This document shows positions 26,846-37,907 of a DNA stretch of 64,000 nt, piece after piece (position 1 is the stretch's first letter; each line of letters begins with the position of its first letter). Below the pieces are notes generated by a model. The model ran no database searches. It was not told where the DNA came from and saw only the letters and a program-made list of their open reading frames with translations. Source of the DNA: JAAZFF01 sp964405775 (GTDB lineage: Bacteria; Verrucomicrobiota; Kiritimatiellia; RFP12; UBA3636); assembly GCA_964405775.1 (NCBI GenBank), contig CAYOPG010000001.1, forward strand, positions 1 to 64,000, read 5' to 3'. Made by a program: the position numbers and the translations under genes.

Positions 26846-28613
26846 GCCGCAAAGCGATTGGGAACATGGAGTCGTATCGCAATTCCGGATCGTTACCAAT
26901 AGCGGAACGAAGCATACTTTCCGAGGCTGCGACCAGAATTCCACACCCATCCCCATCTTCGCGGAAGCGGGTCACTGCCGTGTAGAGCAGAGAACGCGTA
27001 AGAACACGCGTCTTGTAGGGGGGGATGACAACAGCCAATCGTGAATATTCGCTCCCTTGCGATTTGTGGATTGTGATGGCATAAGCCGGAGCGTGGTTCG
27101 GGAGTCCTCCCACAGGGAATCTGCGGCACTCCCCATACTCGCTGTTTTCTGGTTTGAAGAAGGCGACTCGTGCCGCTGGGTTCGTGGCAGAGTTCATTAT
27201 GACACCGGTGTCGCCATTGAAAAGGCGCAGGTCATAATCGTTCTCCAGTATAATGATGGGCTGCGGGTCACAATGATTCTCAACGTTCTTTGAAAGCCAT
27301 CTGGCACAGGCAATGTTGAGCGCATCGCACCCAAACGGACCCGCATTCTGCGCACAGAGAATGCGGGCTTTTTCGAATGCCTCGATGGCTCCGGCAGGGT
27401 CTTCGAACGTTGATGCCCTGAAAACTCCAAAAAGACTCTCGTATAGAGCTGGGCCGTCTTTTTCCGGCATCCAGTCGCGACACCACAGCAGCGGAGGTGC
27501 GGCATTGCGCAGACATTCGACGGCTTTGGCCGGTTTGTTCTCCACTACCGCCCACGCAAGTAAGCCAACACTCTCGTCGGTGCGGAAACGATATGTTTTT
27601 TTCAGTTCATGAACAGACTTGGCGAAGCGAGAGGTATCAGGGTTGCCAATAGCATCGCGGCAGATCGCCCCCAGAATATTGCCAGGCTCGACTGATTTTA
27701 GCTGATGTCTGTCTCCCAACAAAATCAGTTTGGTGTCAGGCGCAATCGCCTGGAGAAGAAGCTGCATCAGCTCTGCAGAGATCATTGAAGCCTCGTCGAC
27801 AACGACGGCGTCGGCGGCGATAGGGTTGGATTCTTTTCTGGCGGGCGCCCTGCCCTCGCCTGAGATCCCCAACAAGCGGTGTATGGTGGATGCAACTTCG
27901 ATTTTAAAATTCTCAGGAATTAATTTTGACCCCCTCAAAGATTCTGACATGCGAGCCGCGGCCTTGCCGCTGGGCGCCGCCATTCTGACAGTCGCCGTGG
28001 GATTGTCTGCCGCCAGTCTTGCAATTATGCCTGCCACTGTAGTGGTCTTTCCGGTGCCGGGACCGCCTGTGATTACGGTAAGCCGGTTCGCAACAGCCCA
28101 TTGCGCCGCGGCGTTCTGCTCGTCGTTGAGATCGTCGTGGCAGAGTCCATACTCCGCCACGGGGTTGTCGGTGACGATTGAATTTAGACGTTGCGCGATG
28201 TCGTGTTCACGCAAAGCAAAACGCGTGAGGGCAACTTTGAACGCCCCGCTCGATTCTGCGTGGTATTGCAGTGGCAGTGTGGATCTATCATTGGGAAACT
28301 TGTCGCAAGCTCCTGATGAGAGAAGGGTTTCACGCCACACATCGGCGTCTGGTAGCGTTACGGATCTGACATCATCCATACCGGACATCTCAAAAATGTC
28401 ATCTGCTGGGAAAGCGCGTCCGGCAAACTTTTCAACATCCACGCATGTGTGGCCCAATTCATGAAGAGTGGACGCAAGAGCAACGGTCAGACGCACGCAT
28501 TCCCGAGCGCTCCCTTCGGGGTATTCTACGGCCACTGTGCCGGACAGCCACCGTGCTAGCGGCTTGAGCGCGGCGTCTGGCAATGTCGGAAATAAATTGA
28601 GATCTGTCAACAT
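26826..28613 (-). CDS. recD: Exodeoxyribonuclease V alpha chain (RecD)
   Basis: RecD is the 5'-3' helicase subunit of the RecBCD recombination nuclease. The 595-residue protein matches the length of the E. coli subunit. Walker A is GGPGTGKTT at 183-191, followed by the SF1 helicase motifs (VVDEASMIS, GDRHQLKSVEPG) and a C-terminal UvrD-like part with AITIHKSQGSEYS and LTRSLLYTAVTR. AAGGGG lies five bases before the ATG. recB and recC are not adjacent, so either they lie elsewhere or this acts alone as RecD2 does; the short N terminus favours the RecBCD type. Confidence 0.88.
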   Translation of the reverse strand: MLTDLNLFPTLPDAALKPLARWLSGTVAVEYPEGSARECVRLTVALASTLHELGHTCVDVEKFAGRAFPADDIFEMSGMDDVRSVTLPDADVWRETLLSSGACDKFPNDRSTLPLQYHAESSGAFKVALTRFALREHDIAQRLNSIVTDNPVAEYGLCHDDLNDEQNAAAQWAVANRLTVITGGPGTGKTTTVAGIIARLAADNPTATVRMAAPSGKAAARMSESLRGSKLIPENFKIEVASTIHRLLGISGEGRAPARKESNPIAADAVVVDEASMISAELMQLLLQAIAPDTKLILLGDRHQLKSVEPGNILGAICRDAIGNPDTSRFAKSVHELKKTYRFRTDESVGLLAWAVVENKPAKAVECLRNAAPPLLWCRDWMPEKDGPALYESLFGVFRASTFEDPAGAIEAFEKARILCAQNAGPFGCDALNIACARWLSKNVENHCDPQPIIILENDYDLRLFNGDTGVIMNSATNPAARVAFFKPENSEYGECRRFPVGGLPNHAPAYAITIHKSQGSEYSRLAVVIPPYKTRVLTRSLLYTAVTRFREDGDGCGILVAASESMLRSAIGNDPELRYDSMFPIALRLTADEK

Positions 28614-28714
28614 GGTAACCCCTTGGGCATGCCACTAATTATACCTGAATTCAGTACATTATAGCCAATCCTTTTAAAAGCAGACCATTTTTGACACAAA
28701 CTATTGCTCTTTAC

Positions 28715-28743
28715 TTGTTTGACCAAAGTATATGTGTTAAAAT
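28715..28743 (+). promoter_or_regulatory. Extended -10 promoter of the lemA operon
   Basis: TTGTTT (28715-28720), a 17-base spacer and TAAAAT (28738-28743), with TGT directly before the hexamer giving the TGn extended -10 form. It is the only good promoter ahead of six closely spaced genes. Confidence 0.45.
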
Positions 28744-28818
28744 CCATGACGTTGCTGCGACCGCTGGACGCGGCCACCAAAACACAGCACCCTCCAAAAC
28801 CGGAAACAAGGATATGCC

Positions 28819-29466
28819 ATGAATATGTTTTTATTGACCACCCTCGCCCAAGCCGAAACACAGACGTCACAAGCGACGTTCCCGACGTGGATTATAATTC
28901 TCGTCGTTGTCGCAGTAATAGCACTCGCCTTAATCGGCATGTACAACTCTCTTGTGACGCTGCGCAACCGCTACAAAAACGCTTTTTCGCAAATAGATGT
29001 TCAACTCAAAAGGCGTTACGATCTTATACCCAACCTAGTCGAATCGGTCAAAGGCTACATGAAGCATGAGCGCGAAACACTGGAAGCCGTGATCAAGGCG
29101 CGCAATATCGCGGCTACAGCCGCTCAAGCTGCGAGCTCAGCGCCCGGTGATCCTGATGCTATGGGCAATCTGGCAGCGGCAGAAAGCTCACTGAAGGGTG
29201 CAATGTCGCGCCTTATGGTGGTGGTTGAACGCTACCCTGAACTCAAGGCAAATGAAAACATGATGGCGCTTCAGGAAGAACTCACTTCCACTGAAAACAA
29301 GGTGTCGTTCGCCCGTCAGGCATACAACGATGCGGCGATGGCTTACAACACTAAGCGCGAGGTGTTCCCCAACAACATTTTTGCGGGTATGTTCGGCTTC
29401 AGAGAAGCCAAGCTGTTCGAAGTTGCTGACGCGACCGAGCGCGAGGCTCCCAAAGTCCAGTTCTAA
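28819..29466 (+). CDS. lemA: LemA family protein
   Basis: LemA proteins are small membrane-anchored helical proteins of uncertain function, often next to M48 proteases. The 215-residue product has one N-terminal membrane segment (about 20-42) and then the LemA core: YNSLVTLRNRYKNAFSQIDVQLKRRYDLIPNL, VERYPELKANENM and VSFARQAYNDAAMAYN. AAGGA (28808-28812) serves the ATG. Its neighbour is the M48 protease, the usual pairing. Confidence 0.93.
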   Translation: MNMFLLTTLAQAETQTSQATFPTWIIILVVVAVIALALIGMYNSLVTLRNRYKNAFSQIDVQLKRRYDLIPNLVESVKGYMKHERETLEAVIKARNIAATAAQAASSAPGDPDAMGNLAAAESSLKGAMSRLMVVVERYPELKANENMMALQEELTSTENKVSFARQAYNDAAMAYNTKREVFPNNIFAGMFGFREAKLFEVADATEREAPKVQF

Positions 29467-29495
29467 TCGCTTATCGTTAAGTGCGCCGCACGCAA

Positions 29496-31478
<1,983 letters not shown>

Positions 31479-31494
31479 ACACGCAATCCAGAAA

Positions 31495-32718
31495 ATGAAA
31501 AGACTTGCTATATTGGGCGGCGAACCGGTTAACAAAAAAACACCAGAATTCATAAAGTGGCCGGTCGCGGGAGAGCTTGAAAAAAAAGCGCTGCTGGAAG
31601 TGTTGGAATCCGGCAAATGGGGCGCCGATGGAGAGCAGAGACTCTCTCTTTCACATGAGTTCGCGGAGTACTGCGGCACAAAACACGCCCTTCCAGCCAT
31701 TAACGGCACGACATGCCTTGAGATGATCCTGAGAGCGTTGGGCATAGGACGCGGCGATGAGGTTGTAGTGTCGCCATACACATTCGTGGCAAGCGTTCAC
31801 GCAATAGTGAACACTGGCGCCTTTCCGGTGTTTGCCGACACCGATCCGGAGACTCAGAACCTTTCGCCTGAGTCGTGCGAGGACGCCATAACAAACAGGA
31901 CCCGAGCGATTATGGCAGTCCACATGGGTGGGCGCCCCGCCGACCTCGATGCTCTTATGGAGATTTCAAACAGACGTGGCATCCCTCTTATTGAGGACGC
32001 GTCGCACGCACATGGCTCGGAGTGGAAAGGATCAAAAGTCGGCAGTTTCGGAATCGCGGGCGCCTTCAGCTGTCAGGCGTCTAAGAACATCAGCGCGGGC
32101 GAAGGCGGGATAATCACAACGAACGACTCCGGGCTATATGAAAAACTGCTTTGCCTGCACGACTACGGGCGGGCAGGCGGCGTTGTAGCAGAGTTAGGCA
32201 CTAACGCACGCCTCGCAGAATGGCAGTGCGCCATACTGCGGGCGCAACTCCACAGGCTCGACGCTGACAACGAGCGCCGCTACCGTAACAAAGGGATTCT
32301 AGAAGAGGTGTTCCGCCAAACAAAATCCCTTGAGCCACTCAAGCGTGACGACCGCATCACGATGAACTCGTGTCACGTCTTCACGTTCCGTTACCACTCG
32401 GAAAATCTGCTCGGGCTTACACGTCAACAGTTCTTTAAAGCACTTTGCGCCGAGAATGTTTGTTCAGGAGGCCCTGGATACGCCGAACCGATTTACACCA
32501 TGAAGTTCATGCACTCTGATGAATTCCTAAAAAAAACAGGCCGCAAGTTCATGACTAGGCCGGAACAAATGCCCGGCAATGAAATTGTCGCCCACAGCGA
32601 AGGCTGCTGGTTCTACCACTCGACGTTGCTTGGAGAAAAAGAAGACACAGAAAGGCTCGCCGAGGCGATTTTTAAAGTGGAAGCGAATGCGGAAGCGCTG
32701 GTTAAGGAGTTCTCATAA
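31495..32718 (+). CDS. DegT/DnrJ/EryC1/StrS family aminotransferase (first of tandem pair)
   Basis: PLP enzymes of this family usually transaminate keto-sugars or cyclitols. The 407-residue protein has the family landmarks: GGEPVN at the start, NGTTCLEMILRALGIGRGDEV, VEDASHAHG-type IEDASHAHGSEWKG with the PLP-binding Asp168, and the Schiff-base lysine K197 in SCQASKNISAGEGG. It looks catalytically complete. It starts 16 bases after the M48 protease gene and 14 bases before a related but lysine-less gene. The substrate is not evident; kinase and SIS genes downstream suggest an amino sugar or cyclitol. Confidence 0.85.
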   Translation: MKRLAILGGEPVNKKTPEFIKWPVAGELEKKALLEVLESGKWGADGEQRLSLSHEFAEYCGTKHALPAINGTTCLEMILRALGIGRGDEVVVSPYTFVASVHAIVNTGAFPVFADTDPETQNLSPESCEDAITNRTRAIMAVHMGGRPADLDALMEISNRRGIPLIEDASHAHGSEWKGSKVGSFGIAGAFSCQASKNISAGEGGIITTNDSGLYEKLLCLHDYGRAGGVVAELGTNARLAEWQCAILRAQLHRLDADNERRYRNKGILEEVFRQTKSLEPLKRDDRITMNSCHVFTFRYHSENLLGLTRQQFFKALCAENVCSGGPGYAEPIYTMKFMHSDEFLKKTGRKFMTRPEQMPGNEIVAHSEGCWFYHSTLLGEKEDTERLAEAIFKVEANAEALVKEFS

Positions 32719-32732
32719 CTAATGGAGACTAT

Positions 32733-33920
32733 ATGCAACCGAATTCGATAAAACCTGCCGTTGAATTTCCCGCATGGCCGCAATGGGATGAGCATGAACG
32801 CAATAACATCTTGAAAGCCCTGCAGGATCGGAACTGGGGGACACTCGGCCCCGTGGCAATGGGGTTTGCAAGACGGTTTGCCGAATACATTGGGGTACCC
32901 CATGCTGTTCCGGTAAATTCTGGCTCGCAGGCCATGCAAATACTTTTAGAGGGCGCTGGGATCGGGTTCGGCGACGAAGTTATCGTACCGGCTTACGCTT
33001 GCAGTCCGACGGCGTCAGCTGTTGCGATTACAGGTGCGGTGCCCGTCTTCGCAGATGTTGGCGCGGGCGATGCCTGTTTGTTGCCATCCGAGGTAGAGCG
33101 GCTGATCACGTCCAAAACGCGCGCGATAATAGCCGTGCACCTAGGAGGTATGCCGTGCGATATGGAGGCATTGAATAGGGTGGCGAAGCGCCATTCCATC
33201 TTGCTGTTGGAAGACTGCTCCCACGCTCATGGAGCGGAATTCCTAGAACGTCGCGCCGGTTCTCTGGGCAACGGAGCCATATTCAGCTTTGGCAGTGGCA
33301 TGAACATGACCTGTGGAGAAGGCGGAATCATTGTGACTGGCTCCTACGAACTTTATGCCGAATGCTGGCATTTACACACTTCTGGCCGAGCACTTGCCGG
33401 GAGCTCCGAATTCGGTGGTACTGTGTTGATGGGCACTAATGGGCGGATGGCAGAATGGGAAGCCGCGATTCTGGATGCCCAGATGGATCGCCTGGAAGCG
33501 CAGAATGCAACTAGAACGCGAAACGCCGTCGCTCTAAAACAAAAGCTTGGAGAACTCGACGGGCTGATTTTACGGGATTCTGACCCTCGGGTTTCACTAA
33601 ACGCATTCAATTATTTCGGTGTAAGACTAGATCTTAGGCGCATAAATTGCGACCGTAATGGTTTTGTCTACGCACTCGCCGCGCGAGGCACACCAGCCAC
33701 AACCGGCTTTGCAGCGCTCTGCCGCATGGAGATGCTCAAGAGCGAAAGTTACGTCAAGAGCACTGGGCACGCCTTTGCGGATGACAAGCGGACACCAAAC
33801 GCGGAAGTTTGGGCGGAAAGCTCCGTCTGGCTTCCAGGACGTGTTTTGCTGGGCACCGAGGAGCATGTCGCGAAAATCTTCGAAGACTTTCGCGAAGTCG
33901 CACTTGCCAATGCGAAGTGA
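32733..33920 (+). CDS. DegT family homologue lacking the PLP lysine (second of tandem pair)
   Basis: The 395-residue protein aligns along its length with its neighbour: GIGFGDEVIVPAYACSPTA, RAIIAVHLGGMPCDMEALN and LEDCSHAHGAEF keep the fold and the PLP-site Asp. At the Schiff-base position the neighbour reads CQASKNISAGEGG and this one reads FGSGMNMTCGEGG, so Met190 replaces the lysine. It therefore should not form an internal aldimine. It could be a regulatory or structural partner in a heterodimer, or use cofactor differently. GGAG lies seven bases before the ATG. The frame is intact and codon use looks normal, so this is not an obvious pseudogene. Confidence 0.82.
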   Translation: MQPNSIKPAVEFPAWPQWDEHERNNILKALQDRNWGTLGPVAMGFARRFAEYIGVPHAVPVNSGSQAMQILLEGAGIGFGDEVIVPAYACSPTASAVAITGAVPVFADVGAGDACLLPSEVERLITSKTRAIIAVHLGGMPCDMEALNRVAKRHSILLLEDCSHAHGAEFLERRAGSLGNGAIFSFGSGMNMTCGEGGIIVTGSYELYAECWHLHTSGRALAGSSEFGGTVLMGTNGRMAEWEAAILDAQMDRLEAQNATRTRNAVALKQKLGELDGLILRDSDPRVSLNAFNYFGVRLDLRRINCDRNGFVYALAARGTPATTGFAALCRMEMLKSESYVKSTGHAFADDKRTPNAEVWAESSVWLPGRVLLGTEEHVAKIFEDFREVALANAK

Positions 33921-33929
33921 GGTTCGTCG

Positions 33930-34892
33930 GTGAGTGGGCAGATAGTAATAGGAGTCGATGGAGGCGGCAGCCGAACAACAGCGGTTGCGGCGTCGAAGGA
34001 CGGACGGCTTCTATCCGTCGCACATGGCGAAGGAATCAACTACAACACAATCGGAATGGATGAGGCCCGGCGCCGGCTGCGTAAAGTTGTAGAACAATTG
34101 CTCCAGAGTTGCGGAGCCAGAGACATCCGGTTCATATCTGTGGGGATGTCGGCACTAGATGGGCCCGCCACTGCGGAAGTGCTCAACCAGTTCGCTGGTG
34201 GCGAGTTCCCCACAGAAAAGCTTATTCTGGACTCAGATGCCAACGCCGCGCTTTACGCCGCAACTCTTGGAGGCAAAGGGACGATTGTCATATGCGGAAC
34301 GGGATCCATGGTGCAGTCGTCTGATGGTCGTGGCAATGTCCGCGTGGGCGGTGGCTGGGGCGTTGTGACCGGGGATCCAGGAAGCGGCTACCAGCTCGCG
34401 ACGGATGGATTGCGAGCCGCTACTGCGGCATGGGACGGAATCGCACAGCCCACGATGCTGTGTGCAGAAGCTCTTGCGTTCTTCGGAGCTGACAAGCCTC
34501 GTTCGCTCATAGAAAAAATCTATGCGCCAGAAATGAATGCCGCCCTCCTGGCGAGGTTCTCGAAGCAAGTTGAAAAATGCGCCGCCGACGGCGATCATGT
34601 GGCTATAACTGTAATCGAGCGCAACATGTACGACCTCGCTAGTATAGCTGCCGCAACAGCCTTTGAAGCTGAAGGACAGACTTTCTGGTTATACGGCGGA
34701 GTTTTTGAAAACAGTGAATTAATGAGAAAGATTTTTTCTCTGGCATTGGCGAAACTAGCATGTGGATCATCAACGAGAGTGCTAGACGTGTCGCCTTCCG
34801 TTGGAGCACTGCTTTATGGTTACAAAATGCTAGGCGAGCTGACATCAGAGGTTGAAAACGCCATCAAGACAACATACAAAGAGGTGTTTTAG
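33930..34892 (+). CDS. BadF/BadG/BcrA/BcrD-type ATPase, likely N-acetylhexosamine kinase
   Basis: Soluble members of this ASKHA family include N-acetylglucosamine kinase. The 320-residue protein has VDGGGSRTTAV (phosphate 1), DSDANAALYAA, GTGSMVQ, and GGWGVVTGDPGSGYQLA. The last is typical of the sugar-kinase branch rather than of dehydratase activators, which carry iron-sulfur cysteines absent here. It starts at GTG 33930, seven bases after TGAGG, and ends two bases before the SIS gene. Phosphorylating GlcNAc or a similar sugar is the likely role, by analogy with kinase-SIS pairs elsewhere. Confidence 0.8.
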   Translation: MSGQIVIGVDGGGSRTTAVAASKDGRLLSVAHGEGINYNTIGMDEARRRLRKVVEQLLQSCGARDIRFISVGMSALDGPATAEVLNQFAGGEFPTEKLILDSDANAALYAATLGGKGTIVICGTGSMVQSSDGRGNVRVGGGWGVVTGDPGSGYQLATDGLRAATAAWDGIAQPTMLCAEALAFFGADKPRSLIEKIYAPEMNAALLARFSKQVEKCAADGDHVAITVIERNMYDLASIAAATAFEAEGQTFWLYGGVFENSELMRKIFSLALAKLACGSSTRVLDVSPSVGALLYGYKMLGELTSEVENAIKTTYKEVF

Positions 34893-34894
34893 AA

Positions 34895-35629
34895 ATGAGT
34901 GCGATAGAAGCATACTGGAAGGCTCTTTCAATAATAATGACTGAAGCGTTTACGCGACAGGCAGAGACGCTTGAGAAGGCTGCTCGGGCTATTGCCTCGG
35001 CGCTTCAAGAAAAGCACATGGTTTACACTTTCGGCACAGGACACGGACATCTGCTTTCTCTGGAGCTTTTCTACCGCGCCGGAGGACTTGCGAGCCTTTG
35101 CCCGATGCTTGATGAAACCCTGATGCTTCACAAAGAGGCTGCCAAAGGCTCCGAGTTGGAGAGGCTGAGCGGAAAGGCGCGCGAGTTGATTGTAAAATAC
35201 GGCGTAAAAAAAGGAGACATCGTCTTGGTGTGCTCAAACTCAGGGAGGAATGCTGCTCCTGTTGAAATGGCAGCAGAGGCGAAATCTGTCGGCGCGGTTG
35301 TAATCGCGCTTACAAGCATACGCCATTCCTCATCTGTATCTCCGCGTAACGCGCTGGGCAAACGCCTGTACGAAGCCGCAGACATTGTATTGGACAACTT
35401 CGGCGAACCGGGAGACGCCATTTTCGAGGTTTCTGACGGCATGCGCGCGGGCCCCACATCCACGGCGGTCGGTTCTGCGCTGCTACAAGCCATCGTTTGC
35501 CGCGTTTCCGAGATTCTTAACGAGCAAAAAGCCAACGTCGAGTTCTACAAATCAGCGAACATCGATGGTGGCGACGCATGGAATTCTGTCCTCATCGAAA
35601 AATACAAGCCGCTAATCCCGCATCTGTGA
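34895..35629 (+). CDS. SIS domain protein (UPF0309 family)
   Basis: SIS domains bind phosphosugars. The 244-residue protein matches the UPF0309 type: VYTFGTGHGHLLSLELFYRAGG near 38-60, VCSNSGRNAAPVEMA near 112 as the phosphosugar loop, and GPTSTAVGSALLQAI. AGAGG precedes the ATG. Together with the kinase just upstream it probably handles a phosphorylated amino sugar, perhaps as an isomerase or etherase. The exact reaction is unknown for the family. It ends the operon; a new promoter begins ten bases later. Confidence 0.8.
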   Translation: MSAIEAYWKALSIIMTEAFTRQAETLEKAARAIASALQEKHMVYTFGTGHGHLLSLELFYRAGGLASLCPMLDETLMLHKEAAKGSELERLSGKARELIVKYGVKKGDIVLVCSNSGRNAAPVEMAAEAKSVGAVVIALTSIRHSSSVSPRNALGKRLYEAADIVLDNFGEPGDAIFEVSDGMRAGPTSTAVGSALLQAIVCRVSEILNEQKANVEFYKSANIDGGDAWNSVLIEKYKPLIPHL

Positions 35630-35638
35630 CGTGCAAGT

Positions 35639-35667
35639 TTGCCATCCATCACAGGTCGTGGTAGAAT
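35639..35667 (+). promoter_or_regulatory. Sigma70-type promoter of the pseudokinase operon
   Basis: TTGCCA (35639-35644) and TAGAAT (35662-35667), each matching five of six consensus bases, are 17 bases apart. The leader to the ATG at 35697 would be about 23 bases, with AAGGA at 35689-35693. Confidence 0.55.
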
Positions 35668-35696
35668 TAGCACCAACAAACAGCGAATAAGGATAT

Positions 35697-37907
35697 ATGA
35701 ATAAGGACACATCACCATCTGGGAAGCCTACCGGCGCCGCACTGCAGGTCGGGTGTTTTCCAGAAGGCAAAATTCCTGTCAAATTCAAAATAGGCAATCA
35801 GACGGTCAGGTCGTTTACCAGCCATGACCCCATAGGCGACCGCTATTCCATCGTGTTTGGCTCTACCAACCATTTGTACGATATCAACGTCTCGTTCGGA
35901 GGGCCGTTTGAGCTCTCGCATAATGATTTCGCTGAAATCCTGAGACGGAGCTCCGCTCTACGACACCCATGCCTTGTCCCTTATTTCGCGTGTGGAGACG
36001 ACAACGGCGTTATATGGCTCCGTTCAGCGCACAGCGCGGGAGTTTCCGCGCAAAACACTGCGACCTCCGGACTTGATGACCACGAAGAGCTAAGCGAAAA
36101 CGAATTGGCGGACGAAGACGGCAACCGTTGCTTCACCACACTACGATCACTGCTGAACGCTTGCGGGGGGAATCTAGAAGATGAGGACCGGAACCTGATA
36201 ATAGGTGATCTGGCTGAAGCTCTTGCTTTTTTACACTCCAATGGCGCTTACGCAGGCACGATAACTCCTGAGACGATTTTTCTGGATCGCGTCCGACGTC
36301 ATTCAGGTATGATCGCTAAGCTTAGATTCTATAACTGGCCAGCAACCGCTACACCCGAGCTAATCGCCAAAGATCTCTCGCAGGCAGGAGAGATCATTGC
36401 GCTACTTGTAGGCGCCGGCAACAGGCATGGCTCACAAACCGCACAAAAACTCATTAGGCTTTCTGAACAATTGCGCTCTCCGCTCCCTGAAATGACGGGA
36501 ATGGATTTTCTGAGCGCTTTAACAGATACGATCAAGTTACATCGCACACCTCGGCATTTGAAAAAAACGGCTAGCGACACTGCGAAGACCACTATTGGAT
36601 CCAGTACGGGCGGAGCCGATCCCGATGATGCCGGAGCTGCTACAGGCAAGATACACCACCTCTCACACCAAGGCAGGGAACAGCGCCGCGTGCGAAGACA
36701 CAAGAAAACCGCCCGAATCGGCATTCTTGATTTAGCCGATGACAGAGTAAAAAAAGCAGTCACGATGTTTGCCGTGATTCTTGTATTCGCTGCTATAATC
36801 CTCACAGCTTTTGGAATATACTACGGGGTGAAATACTTTGACCACAGACGCATTCTCTATCAAAGGCTTGAAGAACCGAGAGGGTTCTCCCCTGTCACAG
36901 TTCTAGATGCCGAGACAGGAAAGGCGTTTACAGAGACGCAGATTAATGTGGACTATTTCACTGCCGATCAACTTCAGGCAGCCGTTGTAGAAGGTGATTC
37001 CGCCGCTGCGGCACGGCTATGCGTGACTCGCGTGCTCGAGGCTCCGTCAGATCTCCAGGTTCGCGCCGAATCCATCGCCGTCCTGACGCCACTTCTTGAG
37101 AACCTCGAATCGCGTGCCCAAGCGGAGCCGTCCGCTGCATACTGGCGAGCGTGCGCGATCATGCTCGCCATCGCAGGGGAACCGGACTACGAAGCCGCCG
37201 TCTCCAACCTGCAGTCCGCTTCAAGTTCGGGGCATATCAACGCGAAAGTGTTGTTGGGAGACTGGTACGCCACGCGCCGTTCCGTCCCGAATACAGAGGA
37301 TGACCGCAAGGCTCTTTCACTTTGGCTTGAGGCATCCGGGGCGGGCGATTCCGAAACACGCCAGAACGTAGCAGGACGGATAATAAAATTCGTCAGGGAA
37401 GGACGTGGATTCAATAAAGGCGACACCGCTCCAGTTGATTTCATCCGTTCTGTCGCTACCGGAGGAACCCCAGAAGCTATGATGATGATGGCGGACGTAT
37501 ACGAGGAAGGCATCTACGTCGAACAGAGCTACGCGACCGCCCTTTCGTGGCTCCGGGATCTAGCTTCAAACATGAACGCGGCATTTTACTTGCGTTCAGA
37601 AGCGCAGCGACGCATGGCCGAAATGTTTGCAGTCGGCAGAGGTTCGCCACAATCAGACACGGCAGCACGGACGTGGTACGCACGTGCCGCGTCACTTGGA
37701 AACGCAGAGGCGATGAAGGCGTTTGCGGATTTTCTAGAGACAGGCAGAGGCGGTGGTGAAGGCGAATCAGACACTGAGGCGGCAAAAGAATGGCGCTTGA
37801 AGGCTGAGACCGCCGCCCCACCTCCGGCTCCGGATGACACTTTCAAGTTTATAACCGCGGTGCGCACTTCCGCGGCAGTTTTCAACGACCAATCCACAAA
37901 ACAATGA
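35697..37907 (+). CDS. Membrane pseudokinase with Sel1-like repeats
   Basis: The 736-residue protein has an N-terminal protein-kinase-like domain (about 25-275), a basic linker, one membrane segment (about 356-380) and an extracytoplasmic part of TPR/Sel1-like repeats (about 500-710: GHINAKVLLGDWYATRR, EAMMMMADVYEEG, QRRMAEMFAVGRG, NAEAMKAFADFLETG). Kinase relics include LRHPCLVPYFACGDDNGVIWL and AEALAFLHSNG, but the catalytic loop reads AGTITPETIFLD where HRDLKPxNILLD is expected, and no DFG or glycine-rich ATP loop is seen. It is probably a non-catalytic signalling or scaffold protein. It is coupled to a HAD phosphatase by ATGA. Confidence 0.75.
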   Translation: MNKDTSPSGKPTGAALQVGCFPEGKIPVKFKIGNQTVRSFTSHDPIGDRYSIVFGSTNHLYDINVSFGGPFELSHNDFAEILRRSSALRHPCLVPYFACGDDNGVIWLRSAHSAGVSAQNTATSGLDDHEELSENELADEDGNRCFTTLRSLLNACGGNLEDEDRNLIIGDLAEALAFLHSNGAYAGTITPETIFLDRVRRHSGMIAKLRFYNWPATATPELIAKDLSQAGEIIALLVGAGNRHGSQTAQKLIRLSEQLRSPLPEMTGMDFLSALTDTIKLHRTPRHLKKTASDTAKTTIGSSTGGADPDDAGAATGKIHHLSHQGREQRRVRRHKKTARIGILDLADDRVKKAVTMFAVILVFAAIILTAFGIYYGVKYFDHRRILYQRLEEPRGFSPVTVLDAETGKAFTETQINVDYFTADQLQAAVVEGDSAAAARLCVTRVLEAPSDLQVRAESIAVLTPLLENLESRAQAEPSAAYWRACAIMLAIAGEPDYEAAVSNLQSASSSGHINAKVLLGDWYATRRSVPNTEDDRKALSLWLEASGAGDSETRQNVAGRIIKFVREGRGFNKGDTAPVDFIRSVATGGTPEAMMMMADVYEEGIYVEQSYATALSWLRDLASNMNAAFYLRSEAQRRMAEMFAVGRGSPQSDTAARTWYARAASLGNAEAMKAFADFLETGRGGGEGESDTEAAKEWRLKAETAAPPPAPDDTFKFITAVRTSAAVFNDQSTKQ

